Assembly: GCF_033473495.1 (NCBI RefSeq)
Contig: NC_088935.1
Span: forward strand, 1,798,001 to 1,862,000
DNA: 64,000 bases
Reading direction: 5' to 3'
Origin: Cercospora beticola
Lineage: Eukaryota > Ascomycota > Dothideomycetes > Mycosphaerellales > Mycosphaerellaceae
Both the position numbers and the translations under genes were made by a program. Shown piece after piece: positions 21,816-32,856 of the stretch. The notes beneath the pieces were generated by a model, which had not been told where the DNA came from, did not search any database, and worked only from the letters and a program-made list of their open reading frames with translations. The stretch's first letter is position 1. Every line of letters starts with the position of its first letter.

Positions 21816-23891
21816 CTAAAAAGATGTGTTCGCGGCAAGCGAGCCAATACTCAGCCATTGAAAGTATCTCTGCAACGCTCCATCGTCCCTCAGCAGTTCG
21901 CAATCTGCACGAAGCTGTAGCATTTCGCCCACTTTGCTTGGTAACGATGCGAGGGCGTGTCGTAGATTCCCATCGTGCTCCATCTCCACCTTAATAGCAC
22001 AGGGCTCGCAAAGCCGTAATCCACAGCCATTACCATCCTCTGTTGAGCTTCTCTCGGAAGCACATTCGTACACGGCCCGGAGAGGGCAGACGGCACAAAT
22101 GCCCTTCAAGTCCTCAACATGATGCACATCGACTTCTTCATCACATGCTGCACCCGTTTGCTTGTACACGCCGACAATAGGCCGCATATCGTGCTTCTCG
22201 CAAAACAGTACATTCATTCGTGCTGTTGTGCATATGGTGCAGAGTGATGTCGGCCTCATTCTTCTCGATACTTCTTCGCACCGACGGCTGTCTTGATGGT
22301 CCTCGATACGTGTCTGTCTCAGGCCAAAACCGTAAATAGCAGCTTCTGGTGATGTACAGAACAAACAGTTGCGCACATTGGCCGAATGTTCGGGGTCGTC
22401 GCAGTTGAAGTATATCGGATACTAGTAGCAGTTAGAGTCAGTGACATCCGCTAGATATCCAGGGGAGGAGCCCTGTGAGGCGGGTTACTTACCGTGAATG
22501 AGGTTTCGATCTTGCGGATCATGACTTTCGGCTGGAAGGCAGACGGCCGTTCTGAAGGTTCTTTTTCGCCTTCAACGTCTTTCCTACCCTCTGACGCCGA
22601 GATCTTAGCAGGAATGTCGGTCTGTGGGCTATCATTCACCAGAGCCGAAGGCAGCTTCTCGCGAATCGTACAGTGGAGCCCATTATCGTGGCAGCTTATG
22701 CATCCAGCACTGTCATACTGTCCAGTGTCATCGAGCTGGTATTGGCATCTCCTCGATTGTATGGAGCACTCTAGGCAATCTCCTGGTACTTTCCTCCGCC
22801 TGTTCCTGTTGTGACTCTTCTTTATACGATCGAGCGAAGACGGTAGCGCTTTCACAGGGACATCGGCTGTCTCTAACTGCTCCTCAAGGGCAGGATATCT
22901 GGCCCGCAACTTGATAAAGTCTTTTGCTGGACCTGCGACGCAGGGTGCTCCGGTGGCCACGCATTGCTGACAGCTGGAGCTGTGATTCCGTGTGTATGTA
23001 TATGAACAGGGCAGCCTACGCCCTCCACAAGACTTGCAGGCCTTGAAACGTTTAGGCGTTGTGATAAGGCGGCAGTCGTTGCCCTCAGCCTGGCAGTGGT
23101 GGCACGGCCAGGACCTTTCATCATGAAGCAGCGAGCACTCATCGTGTAGCTCAGCGCATTCGTGACAACCGCGTGCCATTGGGTGCCCGGATAGATTGCC
23201 GTGCTCACCTTTCGAAGTCTCGTGAGTGGCAACGTCGCCAGGTGCTCGTCGTCGAAGTGCCTGGACACGCATTAGCTGTATTCTCAAACCGTGATGCACA
23301 TCAGCTTACATAGCCTTTCACGTCGGGATCGGCTGGGTTCGCGGACAATGATAGCAACTCCTCGAGTCTTCTCTTACCCTGCTCGCTGTTCACGCGGAAC
23401 ACGATGCATAATTTCTCCGCGTCTTGCGAACACTGTCGGTCGGTGTGACAAGAGTGGTGCTCCTCCGCACACAACTCGTCGCTGTCCGAAAGTCTTGTCA
23501 CCCGTTTCTTTGCTCTGTTGCGCTTTAGTCGCTGCCGAGACAGGCGCTCTTGTTCTGCAGGGTCGTAGTCGCCGCTATTATCTAGGTCATAACAAGGATC
23601 TCGGAACCGTTTCGTACTTTGCTGGGGCCGAAGACTCCTCTTCGGTTGCTCGGTGCCGTCAACAGGGTCCACGAGCATATCATCCAGCATATATGGATCG
23701 ATTGGACCATCCACCTCAGAATTTCTACCCGCCAGAGGCACAGAGTCGCGCTCGAGGATGCGCCAATCCTGACGAAGAATATCTTCGAAGTTCGTGAACT
23801 CCTCATCAACATGCTCAGAGACATTGGCCGAGTTCTCGTCTAGTTCTCCTGCTGACAGGGAGGGTGCCGGGGTGCTGACTGCGGCGGCCAT
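21816..23891 (-). CDS. Cysteine-rich protein with three tandem Zn2Cys6-spaced modules
   Basis: Exons 23891-23310, 23260-22493 and 22421-21816, all phase 0, give 651 residues. The acidic N-terminus is followed by a basic stretch (RLKRNRAKKRVTR). Then come three modules spaced like fungal Zn2Cys6 clusters: C226/229/236/247/250/257 (CX2CX6CX10CX2CX6C), C269/272/279/291/294/301 (CX11 linker) and C356/359/366/381/384/391 (CX14 linker). Between modules 2 and 3 lies a short basic segment (KKSHNRNRRRK). The last 200 residues contain further CxxC pairs (CLFC, CTIC, CAVC, CEPC), possibly a fourth zinc-binding fold. Known Gal4-type regulators carry a single cluster. No fungal transcription-factor middle region is visible. 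Role unknown: DNA binding is possible, but the usual Lys/Arg residues between Cys2 and Cys3 are only partly present. Confidence 0.75.
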
Positions 23892-24476
23892 GGCAGGAAA
23901 TGATGGTGACTGAGCTTGAGGGAACTAAACTGGTTGCGGAAGCTGCGAGCTGAACTCGCGGACTGGGTGACTGTCGAGCAGGTCGAGTGGAGGAGTGGCC
24001 AAAGCTGGAGAGGTGAGAAGACGAAGTGCCCACGGGTCAGGTCTCTGCACGAGACGAACAAGGCCATTCACTTCACATTCTTGAACTCACGCTTGAGAAC
24101 ACGGCATGTGGGTCTTCACATTGAACGACTATTCCCACATGCCCTCAGTCGGCGGCGCCTGCTCCGGTCCATGTTTCTGCAATCGGCGTGTCTACGTGTC
24201 GGACAGCTGCGGCAGCGCAGGACGGACGACTTGGAGCGAGACATCCGAGAAGGACTATCACTCGCGTGTTCTCGAAAGAGACCTTGGGTCACTCGGTGTT
24301 TCTTTACCGATGGCAAAGTCGCATTGTCGAAGTTGTGGGAAGTGAGGAGAAGAGAAGAATCAAGCTGGAAGGTCGTGGCATTGGCCTGGCTGCTATGCAC
24401 GTCATAGAAACCAGACGACTTTTGACGCGTGCAGGCCCCCAAAGTATTGTCTCTTCGCGCCAACACCACCATCAAG
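23892..24476. promoter_or_regulatory. Divergent promoter region (Cys-rich protein / DUF1295 protein)
   Basis: About 585 bp between two divergent starts. Overlapping short frames here are shadows without family resemblance. No specific site was assigned. Confidence 0.5.
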
Positions 24477-25621
24477 ATGGTGATCCCCTTAACAGCAGTC
24501 GATATAGCGCTGCCAGCCGTTACGACGCTACGCCAGTGTGCAGAGTACAGCAAGACCTTCGAACCCTTCCTCCCTCAGCTCTACGCGCTTCCCAACCAGC
24601 TCTACGCGGCACTCGGAGACATCGAGGCGCTGAAACACATATACGTCTCCACCAATCCCGCCATCTTTGGACTTGCCGTGTGCATCGCTCTCTCGCCCAT
24701 CTTCCTGATCGCCTCGGAGATCAACAAAAACTACAGCCAGGTGGACAGAGTTTGGAGCATACTCCCAACGGTGTTCAACTTCCACTATGCGCTTTGGGCT
24801 CGGTTGAACGGGCTGTCTACGAAAAGAGTTGATCATGTCCTGGCGTTCAGCGTAATATGGTCGATACGTTTGACGTACAACTACTGGCGGAAAGGCGGAT
24901 ACCAAATCGGCAGCGAAGACTACAGATGGGAGCTCATTAAGAAGCAAATCGGGTCTTTTGGCTTCTTCATGTTGAACATTCTGTTCATCTCTTCTGCGCA
25001 AATTGTGAGCGTACTGTTCATGCAGCATTTTCGCTTGCTGACGCATGTTAGGTCCTTCTCTGGAGCGTCACCCTGCCAACATACGTGCTCATGCTCACTT
25101 CACAGCTCAAGCCTGAGATGACCTCGCTCGATATGACGATTGCGCGACTGTTGCTGGCCCTTGTCATACTCACGTACTTCGCTGACCAGCAGCAATGGAA
25201 CTACCAAAACGCTAAGAAGGAGTATCAAAAGACTGCGAAAGTTCCCGCTGGCTGGACCCGAGCTCAAATGGATCGCGGTTTCGTAACGACTGGGCTCTGG
25301 AAGTATAGTCGGCATCCCAACTTCGCGGCTGAGCAATCGTTATGGGTCATCCTCTATCAGTGGTCCTGCTTCCAGTCTGACACAATGTACAACTGGACGT
25401 GCTGCGGTGCCATTGCCTACCTTCTCGTCTTTCAAGGAAGTACACCGCTCACTGAGCGCATAAGCGGAGGCAAGTATCCCGAATACAGTCTGTATCAGAA
25501 GCGTGTTGGCAAATTCTTGCCCAAGCTTGGCGGCAACGGCTGGGACGAGAAGGAAATGGAGACTTTGGGCCCAAAGCACGCGGAACAGGCCAAGGCAAAG
25601 AAACAGAGCAAGAAGACATGA
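24477..25621 (+). CDS. DUF1295 membrane protein (steroid-reductase-like)
   Basis: Exons 24477-25004 and 25052-25621 (intron GTGAGC..TTAG, 47 nt) give 365 residues. It is a polytopic membrane protein: hydrophobic helices include FGLAVCIALSPIFLIAS and FFMLNILFISSAQI joined to VLLWSVTLPTYVLML. The DUF1295 signature is clear: SQVDRVWSILP near the start, RLTYNYWRKGGY, then GLWKYSRHPNFAAEQSLW, a block shared with isoprenylcysteine methyltransferases and 5-alpha-reductases, where it helps bind NADPH or SAM. The C-terminus ends in a Lys-rich KKQSKKT, similar to an ER-retention tail. Substrate unknown. The Met at 24477 (CAAGATGG) is preferred over one 16 codons upstream. Confidence 0.88.
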
Positions 25622-26805
25622 TTCTATCATGCGGGATGATCGTAGCGAGGTGGTGAGTGGAGGTGTAGGCCGTTTGTGCGGCTGCGGACATCCTCTGCCA
25701 GGACCATACAGTGCCGAGGACGCTTGCAGCATGCTGAAGCAGGGTAGACCACAGCCAACAGGCCACTGCAGAAGGCGTCGAAGTAGGGTCCAGATGCGAG
25801 TATGCCCTGCATGAAGTGCCGTGACTGCCCGCACGTGTGGATGGTAATCGATAGGTGGAATATGTAGACTGTCTACTCTTGTCTCTGCTCAGCCCCAGCC
25901 CGGCCCAGTCCACATGGCTCCCACATGCAGGCCTGTCGGCGATCCTCCAGCGCCTTGACTGCGGGTTGCGATACCCCAGTCTACTACTGCTTTCGCTGTC
26001 CTCCGCTCTTCATGCCGCTCCTTGGGGACCGCAAGAAGCACGTCCAGAGTCAAGCCTATATTGTCGCACGATCGTATCGCGATGCCACGAGCGTATGTAG
26101 TCTCGCAAGCCTGTGCCATGTCCTCGTTCTTATTCTCGGTCACTCTCGCCGAAAGACTTTGCTTGAGAGTTCGCTTATCCTTGCGCCGGATGCCATGCTC
26201 CTTTTGGCATCGCGCAACGCCGTGGGGCCTTGTCGTGTGCTCGGACGAGGTTGAGCGATGTTCTTGTCCCGCAACGACCTCGCCATCGTCCCCATCACTA
26301 CGACACACCGGTACTCCACCTTCATTCACACGGACAGGGTGTGAGTTTTAGCCGGTCACAGAGTACTGTTTGCGAATTGTTTGGTGTTCCGAGTCACGAA
26401 GCAAAACTCCAACCCAGTGCAGCGTGCAATTCAGCCCTGCCGAACCCCGCCATCGTGCTTAATCGCTGCGATAAGACGCGATCTTCGCCGTCCAACGCAA
26501 CATTGCTTGCACGCCCTCATGACCTAAGGACCTGGGAGTGCTGGCTCACACAGTGGCAGAGAATCTGGTTCTGAAGAGTTTGCCCGTCGCATGCACCTGT
26601 CCGTATGACCACAGCATAGCATGAAGGGCGGGACGTGCTGATCACAAGCTCTGCAGATAGCCACCCCTCAGACATCGCACCTCGTCACGAACGTCCGCCT
26701 GTCTTCTCTCTGAGCTGAATAAAAGCAAGGACGTTGGGTACACGGCTGATACTGCTGTGGAGTTGGACAACAGTGCTGCATATTCAGACAAGCGACCTGT
26801 GTTGA
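25622..26805. other. 1.2 kb upstream of the F-box gene, nothing recognised
   Basis: Holds the DUF1295 gene terminator and the F-box gene promoter. Open frames of 80-160 codons on both strands have no family resemblance. No repeat or RNA gene was seen. Confidence 0.5.
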
Positions 26806-28986
26806 ATGGCGGCCCCTACGGCGAGCGGCTCTACGGAGTCGCTCGACGAGGCACACACCCCCATCGGCTCACCTCGCAGTCTGAACCCATCTAGCCCGCC
26901 ATTTCAGGAATTTGCAGAACAGCCTCGAAAGCTGCGAGGCCGGCAGAAACTCCTCGCCGGGCTGAACCGCATTTCCTCTTCACCTTCCATAGCCAAGCTC
27001 AGCACATCGCGCTCAAGAGGATACCATGGCAATGGCAAAGGCTCAATCTCATGCATTTCGCTCAACTCAGCGACCGCATATGGTACTGCACTGGATCGCG
27101 AGCACTCCGCTGGATATGCTACAACACCTGCGTCTGCGGCAACCACTCCAGGTGTCCAACCCCCGCCTTTTGATGAGGCTGCTCGTGTTCGATACCTGAT
27201 GCAGCATGAAGGCAAAATGTCTGTGGGACTACCCACAGATTACCGATCAACGATCAAACCTGCTCCCGAGCCGGGCATCGTCGAGGTCGATGAGGACTAT
27301 TTCTCGCGACCAATAACGAAGCAGAGACCGGCACGTCGAGATCTGAACTTTTGGCGTGATCTACCATCAGAGCTGAAAATGGAGATTCTGACATATCTTG
27401 AACCAAAAGAGATCGTACGTTGTTCAATTGTGTCCAAGTCGTGGCACCAGATGTGTTTTGACGGACAACTGTGGGCTATATTGGACACCGCTGGCTTCTA
27501 CCAGGACATACCGGGAGACGCTCTTGTTCGAATCATCACCGCTGCAGGACCTTTCGTGAGGGATCTCAACTTGCGAGGATGTGTTCAGCTTCGCGAACGA
27601 TGGAACTACCGAGGCCTCTCCGACGCATGCACCAACTTGGAAAACTTCTCACTTGAGGGTTGTCGGATTGATCGAGCATCTATACACAATTTTCTGTGGT
27701 CAAATAGCCGGCTGGTTCACATTAATCTGTCTGGCTTGGCTGGCGCCACCAATGCTGGGATGAAGATCATCGCTCAGAATTGTCCGAAGCTCGAACAATT
27801 GAACATATCTTGGTGCAACAATATTGATACACGTGGGCTTCGAAAGGTCGTAGAAAGCTGTCCACTTCTCAAGGACCTGCGTGCCGGCGAAATCCGAGGC
27901 TGGGATGACTTGAGCTTTATGCAGCTGCTTTTCGAGCGGAATACCCTGGAGCGCCTTATACTCATGAACTGCGATAGTCTGTCCGACGAGTCCTTGGCGG
28001 TTCTAATCGAGGGCACCGATAGTGAGATCGACTACATCTCAGGCCGACCCATGGTGCCTCCTCGGAGATTCAAGCATCTCGACCTCACCAGGTGCAGGTC
28101 AATAACGGACAAAGGAGTGCGTACGTTTGTCAACAATATCCCTGAAATCGAAGGTCTGCAGCTATCCAAATGCCACGGTATCCTTGACGCGACGCTGACG
28201 GACTTGCTGCCGACTGTGCCTCTGCTGACACATCTGGATCTGGAAGAGCTCGAGGACCTGAGTAACAGTACTCTCCATGCATTGGCGAATTCTCCTTGCG
28301 CGGCACGACTCAGACATCTCAGTATCTCATACTGTGAGAATATGGGTGACGTGGGAATGATGCCCGTGATTAAAGCGTGCACGAGCCTTCGCTCCGTCGA
28401 GATGGACAACACCCGGATTGGAGACTTGGTGTTGACTGAAGCTGCGAGCATGGTTCGACAGAGAAGCGGCCGCACGACAATCCACGGAGTTGCACCGCAC
28501 TCATTCAAGCCTACCGTGGGTTTGCGCTTGGTAGCTTATGACTGTCAGAATGTGACGTGGACTGGTGTGCGCGAGATCTTGTCCAGGAACGCGGATATCT
28601 CCATCACTTCGCAGCCCAGACAGCTGCCTGGGGACGATATGGCAAAACAGCAGAATGTGCAAGTTGTCAAAAGCTCGACATTCCCCACAGAGGTGATTCA
28701 GCTAAAGTGCTTCTATACTTATCAGCCTACCGTGGAAGAGCACTTCAAACGGGTGATGCGCGGCGATTTCATCGCGGCCCGGCGCCTCGAGAGGAAGTGG
28801 GCGGAATTCATGATTGCCCAAGAAGAAGCCAGCACGAATGGTGGAGGCCGACACCGACGACAGCGTAGAGCACGTCAGGCCCAGTTGTTGCATGCTGATG
28901 AAGAGGATGACGCGCACACACCAGGAATTGGCGTTGGCGGAGGGCGGCGCAGACGCGCAAGAAGCGGCGGGTGTGCTGTGATGTGA
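26806..28986 (+). CDS. F-box/LRR protein with C-terminal CaaX box
   Basis: Substrate adaptor of an SCF-type ubiquitin ligase, related to the Grr1/Amn1/FBXL group. Intronless, 726 residues. The Ser-rich N-terminus (about 1-175) is probably disordered. The F-box is at about 179-225 (FWRDLPSELKMEILTYLEPKEIVRCSIVSKSWH). Leucine-rich repeats of the Amn1/cysteine-containing type run from about 245 to 570, e.g. LNLRGCVQL, LEQLNISWCNNID, LKDLRAGEIRGW, HLDLTRCRSITDKGVR. After a linker and a short helix the tail is Arg/Gly-rich (GGGRRRRARSGG) and ends in C-A-V-M at the stop. This fits a CaaX box with Met last, favouring farnesylation. Mammalian FBXL2 and FBXL20 end in CaaX boxes and act at membranes. 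A polybasic run before the box supports membrane attachment. Targets unknown. Confidence 0.9.
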   Translation: MAAPTASGSTESLDEAHTPIGSPRSLNPSSPPFQEFAEQPRKLRGRQKLLAGLNRISSSPSIAKLSTSRSRGYHGNGKGSISCISLNSATAYGTALDREHSAGYATTPASAATTPGVQPPPFDEAARVRYLMQHEGKMSVGLPTDYRSTIKPAPEPGIVEVDEDYFSRPITKQRPARRDLNFWRDLPSELKMEILTYLEPKEIVRCSIVSKSWHQMCFDGQLWAILDTAGFYQDIPGDALVRIITAAGPFVRDLNLRGCVQLRERWNYRGLSDACTNLENFSLEGCRIDRASIHNFLWSNSRLVHINLSGLAGATNAGMKIIAQNCPKLEQLNISWCNNIDTRGLRKVVESCPLLKDLRAGEIRGWDDLSFMQLLFERNTLERLILMNCDSLSDESLAVLIEGTDSEIDYISGRPMVPPRRFKHLDLTRCRSITDKGVRTFVNNIPEIEGLQLSKCHGILDATLTDLLPTVPLLTHLDLEELEDLSNSTLHALANSPCAARLRHLSISYCENMGDVGMMPVIKACTSLRSVEMDNTRIGDLVLTEAASMVRQRSGRTTIHGVAPHSFKPTVGLRLVAYDCQNVTWTGVREILSRNADISITSQPRQLPGDDMAKQQNVQVVKSSTFPTEVIQLKCFYTYQPTVEEHFKRVMRGDFIAARRLERKWAEFMIAQEEASTNGGGRHRRQRRARQAQLLHADEEDDAHTPGIGVGGGRRRRARSGGCAVM

Positions 28987-29526
28987 AGACATTCCTAGCC
29001 CAAATCATTTGCGAGCAGCTGTGGTGCTTGCAGCCATGAAGGTGTTATCTGGATATCGCAGAGGCAGACTGCCCAGCTTTGAGTCTTGGAGACAGCGTCA
29101 TACGTGGGATTGGGGACTTTAGTTGCGGAGGGCTTTTGGAAACTGATATATGATGCTGGCGTCTGGTACATTTGCAGTTGCATAGGACGAGAAACGTGAG
29201 ACATGTCAACGAACAGCGCTTTTGGGGCCGTGGTAGCGATCCAATCATGCTGATCCGCGCCGTCTAGTCTCTTGGCAGCCTTGAGGACCTCTGACCTCTC
29301 CACCTCGTCACGTCCTCTCCCATCCAAACAGAGACCACACCGCATGCCCACATCACCTCCGTCGCGCGACTTACCCACTATCGCGATCGCGCGCAACTTT
29401 CTAGTTGGACACCGGCCACTTGCAGCAGACCTGCACTTGTCACTGTGCTTGACCGCGTCTGCACGCGCCCGAAATCCATCACCGCCCACGACGGTGTAAT
29501 GCGAGGCGTCTTCTGCAAGGAACGGC
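28987..29526. promoter_or_regulatory. Intergenic region upstream of HOS4-like gene
   Basis: 540 bp between two plus-strand genes. A long minus-strand frame crossing this region into the HOS4-like gene is a shadow of that gene's codon bias. Confidence 0.5.
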
Positions 29527-32500
29527 ATGAATGGTAGCAAGTCGCCAGATCCGGCACCTCTGGAGACTGGACTGGCTGCCAAAGGCGACAGCATTGACGC
29601 CAACGGGAACCACAATTCGGGCCGGACGAATGCAACAAGTGACACGGTATCGAAATCATCACCAGGAGGCTCGCACACAGGCAACGAACAGCGCGTAGGG
29701 AGCACAAAAGGCGATGACGCGGGTGCAGAGCCCGTCGCGCCCAACGGCAACCACGAGGATGGCGATTCTGAGGCCGAGACATTGATTGATAGTCCTGTGA
29801 AGCGGAGAGAGGCTGAGAAGCGGATGCTCGTGAAGGCTGAACGTCGGCCAAAGGCTAAGCATCGCATCGGTGGTCTCCCTGTCCCGACTGACGGCGACGA
29901 GGATGATTCCGCCCAGCCGTCGCCAGTGCCCAGTACTGTCGCGAGCGTGGAAAAGGAAACAGCCTCGAAAGATGTGAAGGACGAGAAGCTCATGGATATA
30001 GACGCTGGCGCGGACGACCCTAGCGACTCTCTCAGCTCCCCACGATCGTCGGCCAATCCTCCATCGCGCGGATCATCGCGATCTCGTGCTTTCTCGGAGC
30101 TGCCCGGAGCTTCACGAAATGGTGCGCATTCGCCCAACCCCCGAAAGCGCAAGCATCGAGCATCTTCAGTAAGCTTGCCCAATAAACGCCCAAGTATCGA
30201 GCCGCCGAAGCGCAGACTTCGTGGTCTCCACTCCGAAGAGGCCATCGGCAGGACGGAACTCTCCTTGTCGCCGAAGTTGCGCAGTCATCGCCGGGCGGTG
30301 TCTACGCAATCTGCGCTAGGAGATGGCGCCGCGGAGGTCTCCAATCGAAAGCGCAGATCGGGGACTCATGGCCCGATCAAGGAAGTGAAAGCGGCGCGGC
30401 CGGCGTGGGAAGAGTCGGATGCATCCTCAGAAACGACTTCTCATGGATACGCGGAGAATCGGCGACCTCAGAGAGGCGTGGGACGGTCGACATCGACTCC
30501 CGGTAGACCAGCCGGGCGAGAACACAAGCGACACGTCAACAAGTATGGCTTCACGCGACTCGCGGAGGCATGCGAGGCCGGTGAACTGGACCAAGTGAAA
30601 GAATGGCGAAATCGAGATCCCGACCAGTTGGAGCTTGCCGAATTTGCTGGAAATAAGCCCCTTCAGATTGCGGCACTCAACGGGAATGTGGAAGTAGTGG
30701 ATTATCTGATTGATCAAGGATGCCAAATTGATTGCGCCAACGTGGACAAGGATACTCCTCTGATCGATGCCGCAGAGAACGGTCACCTGGACGTTGTGCA
30801 TAGTTTGCTCCGGGCTGGCGTTGATCCTCTCAGGCAAAATCTCAAGGGACAGCAGGCACTCGACGTCGTCACTGATGATACTGACGATGCCGAGGAAATA
30901 CGTGCAGCCCTTAGAAGGGCGATAGAGGCCTGGAACACTAGCGGCTCACGTCAACGACGTGAAGAGGAAGAGGAGATGCGGCACCGAGCTGGGCCTACAA
31001 AGGAGCTGCACTTCATGGCCCGCAGCTACGAGAATCTCCTGAAACTCGTGCAGATTAATGATCGCAATGGTGTCAAGGAATTCTTGGACGCTCGTGTGCC
31101 CGTCGACAATCATGTAATTGCTGCCGCTGCCAAAACTGGGGACTCATACCTGGTGAACATGTTACTCGCGGAAATGACAGAGAAGAAGGCTTTACAGCGA
31201 CCGGAACGACCGATGCTAAGTGTTCTCGGAACATCCCATTTGGAGATGGTGAAGTCGCTCGCTGAGTTGGACAACTTCAATCCGTTATACCGTAACCGTT
31301 CAGGTCAGACCTGGCCTGAGATTGCTGAAGAACGACACGGGCCCAACTGGCGTGAGGAGAAGGAATTGTTGCAGCATTTGTACGATCAGCGGGCTGGGTC
31401 GAAAGAACGCCGTAGTTCCAGCCCGGTCACCAAAAGAGATGGAGGCAAGCGTCGTATTGTGCGGCGGAGCCCTCTCAATGACGAAGAGGAAGAGGACAGC
31501 GACGACGAACAGGCGCCACGACGAAAAAATGGAAGGAGGCTCATGTCGAAGCGTGATATGCGCGTGGCCAGCGGCAGAGCTCCCTCTGACGAATCGTCCG
31601 AGGACTCTGGTTCCGATGTCGCCACGGGAGAAGAGAATAGCGAAGAAGCGACGATGAAGCCACCGGAGAGCCCTGCTAGTCGGACGACAGGACAAGTCAG
31701 ACGCAAGAGCATCTCAACGCAACCTGCAGCCTCATCTCCGCGCCTTCGCAGACGTTCATCATCTGCTCGTGGGCCCGCTGAGCCGTCTTTGCCCACCTTA
31801 CCCGAAAAGTCAGAGGACAAGGAAGCTGATGCACCGATGGAGAATGCTTCTCTCGAGGCCCAGCTACTTGAGACCCAACGTGAACAGGAACGTGCTGCGC
31901 AAGCAGAAGTGGAAGCGGCGGCCGCGGCGGAGGCGGAAGTGGCGGCTCGACAGGCTGCAGAGAAAGAGAGACAACTCGAAGAGGAGCGACGTGCAGAGCA
32001 GGCACGTCAGGAACAAGCCGCACGGGAGGCAGAAGAACGACGCATCGCAGAGGAGGAGCAAGCACGTCTCCAAGAAGCCATGATCGCTGCGAAGATCCGC
32101 CATCATGAGCGCGTTGCGCTCTCCTTACCGATTGCCATCTCCCACGTGCTGCATCCGTCGTCGACCTTTGACTACGGAAGCGACACTGCTCTGGATTACC
32201 TAGTTCAGTACTTCACACCACTCCAAGTACTCAAGCACGAGCACCAAGATCCTTATGCAACGCTCCCGGCCGGCGATGATGCTCCATACTGGGTGACGAA
32301 CGTGCAAGCTGCACCGCTAGTGGGCAGACATGGGCTGGAGCTGATGCTTGCCAATGGCGCTCCCGGGTTTGATGGCAGCTTGGCAGAGCTGTGGGACACC
32401 AAGGACGTTCTCGTCAGCGACTACGATCGGGTTGGCGCCGTGCTAGCAAGCTTGCCACAACATCTTCCCGATCAGATGGCCATGAACAACGAATTGCACG

Positions 32501-32856
32501 ATCGATTATCGTTTGAAGAAGATATGCAGAGGGCAGCAGACAGGGTCAAAGCCGTGGCGCAGATGAAAGGGCGACTTCGCGACGGAGAGGCTGTGCTGCG
32601 CTACGTGCGCCTGGACGAAGTATGGAAGAATCTGCACCCCAGCGTCAAGGGCGTGCCAATTGAGGTACGGTTTGATTTCATGCCGGTGGCGCAGCGCAGC
32701 GTGGCTCGCAAGGGGAACGGCAACTTCGTGACAAAGCTCAGTGCATCGATGGACTCCAGGCCGCAGCCACGTACATTTGTCGATGGCCAGGTCATAGAGC
32801 GAAGACCACGAGTCCCGAACGGCAAGACCGAAGTGTCGGTTCTCGCTGGATTGTAG
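29527..32856 (+). CDS. Ankyrin-repeat protein, Set3 complex Hos4-like
   Basis: Intronless, 1109 residues. The N-terminal 330 residues are Ser/Pro/charged and contain basic NLS-like runs (PNPRKRKHR, RKRRS). Ankyrin repeats start with HVNKYGFTRLAEACEAGEL (about 335) and continue through LQIAALNGNVEVVDYLIDQG, TPLIDAAENGHLDVVHSLLRAG and a degenerate fourth to about 470. A helical domain follows, then acidic and Ser-rich linkers and an Ala/Glu/Arg coiled coil (about 775-860). The conserved C-terminal domain (about 865-1109) includes HHERVALSLPIAISHVL and PYWVTNVQAAPLVG. This order matches fungal Hos4-type proteins, which belong to the Set3C histone deacetylase complex in yeast. Assignment rests on architecture and the ankyrin block; other nuclear ankyrin proteins are possible. 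Confidence 0.78.
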   Translation: MNGSKSPDPAPLETGLAAKGDSIDANGNHNSGRTNATSDTVSKSSPGGSHTGNEQRVGSTKGDDAGAEPVAPNGNHEDGDSEAETLIDSPVKRREAEKRMLVKAERRPKAKHRIGGLPVPTDGDEDDSAQPSPVPSTVASVEKETASKDVKDEKLMDIDAGADDPSDSLSSPRSSANPPSRGSSRSRAFSELPGASRNGAHSPNPRKRKHRASSVSLPNKRPSIEPPKRRLRGLHSEEAIGRTELSLSPKLRSHRRAVSTQSALGDGAAEVSNRKRRSGTHGPIKEVKAARPAWEESDASSETTSHGYAENRRPQRGVGRSTSTPGRPAGREHKRHVNKYGFTRLAEACEAGELDQVKEWRNRDPDQLELAEFAGNKPLQIAALNGNVEVVDYLIDQGCQIDCANVDKDTPLIDAAENGHLDVVHSLLRAGVDPLRQNLKGQQALDVVTDDTDDAEEIRAALRRAIEAWNTSGSRQRREEEEEMRHRAGPTKELHFMARSYENLLKLVQINDRNGVKEFLDARVPVDNHVIAAAAKTGDSYLVNMLLAEMTEKKALQRPERPMLSVLGTSHLEMVKSLAELDNFNPLYRNRSGQTWPEIAEERHGPNWREEKELLQHLYDQRAGSKERRSSSPVTKRDGGKRRIVRRSPLNDEEEEDSDDEQAPRRKNGRRLMSKRDMRVASGRAPSDESSEDSGSDVATGEENSEEATMKPPESPASRTTGQVRRKSISTQPAASSPRLRRRSSSARGPAEPSLPTLPEKSEDKEADAPMENASLEAQLLETQREQERAAQAEVEAAAAAEAEVAARQAAEKERQLEEERRAEQARQEQAAREAEERRIAEEEQARLQEAMIAAKIRHHERVALSLPIAISHVLHPSSTFDYGSDTALDYLVQYFTPLQVLKHEHQDPYATLPAGDDAPYWVTNVQAAPLVGRHGLELMLANGAPGFDGSLAELWDTKDVLVSDYDRVGAVLASLPQHLPDQMAMNNELHDRLSFEEDMQRAADRVKAVAQMKGRLRDGEAVLRYVRLDEVWKNLHPSVKGVPIEVRFDFMPVAQRSVARKGNGNFVTKLSASMDSRPQPRTFVDGQVIERRPRVPNGKTEVSVLAGL

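Noticed and set aside
28995..30245. 416-codon open frame on the minus strand
   Set aside because: Antisense shadow of the HOS4-like gene's codon bias; no family resemblance and no start context.
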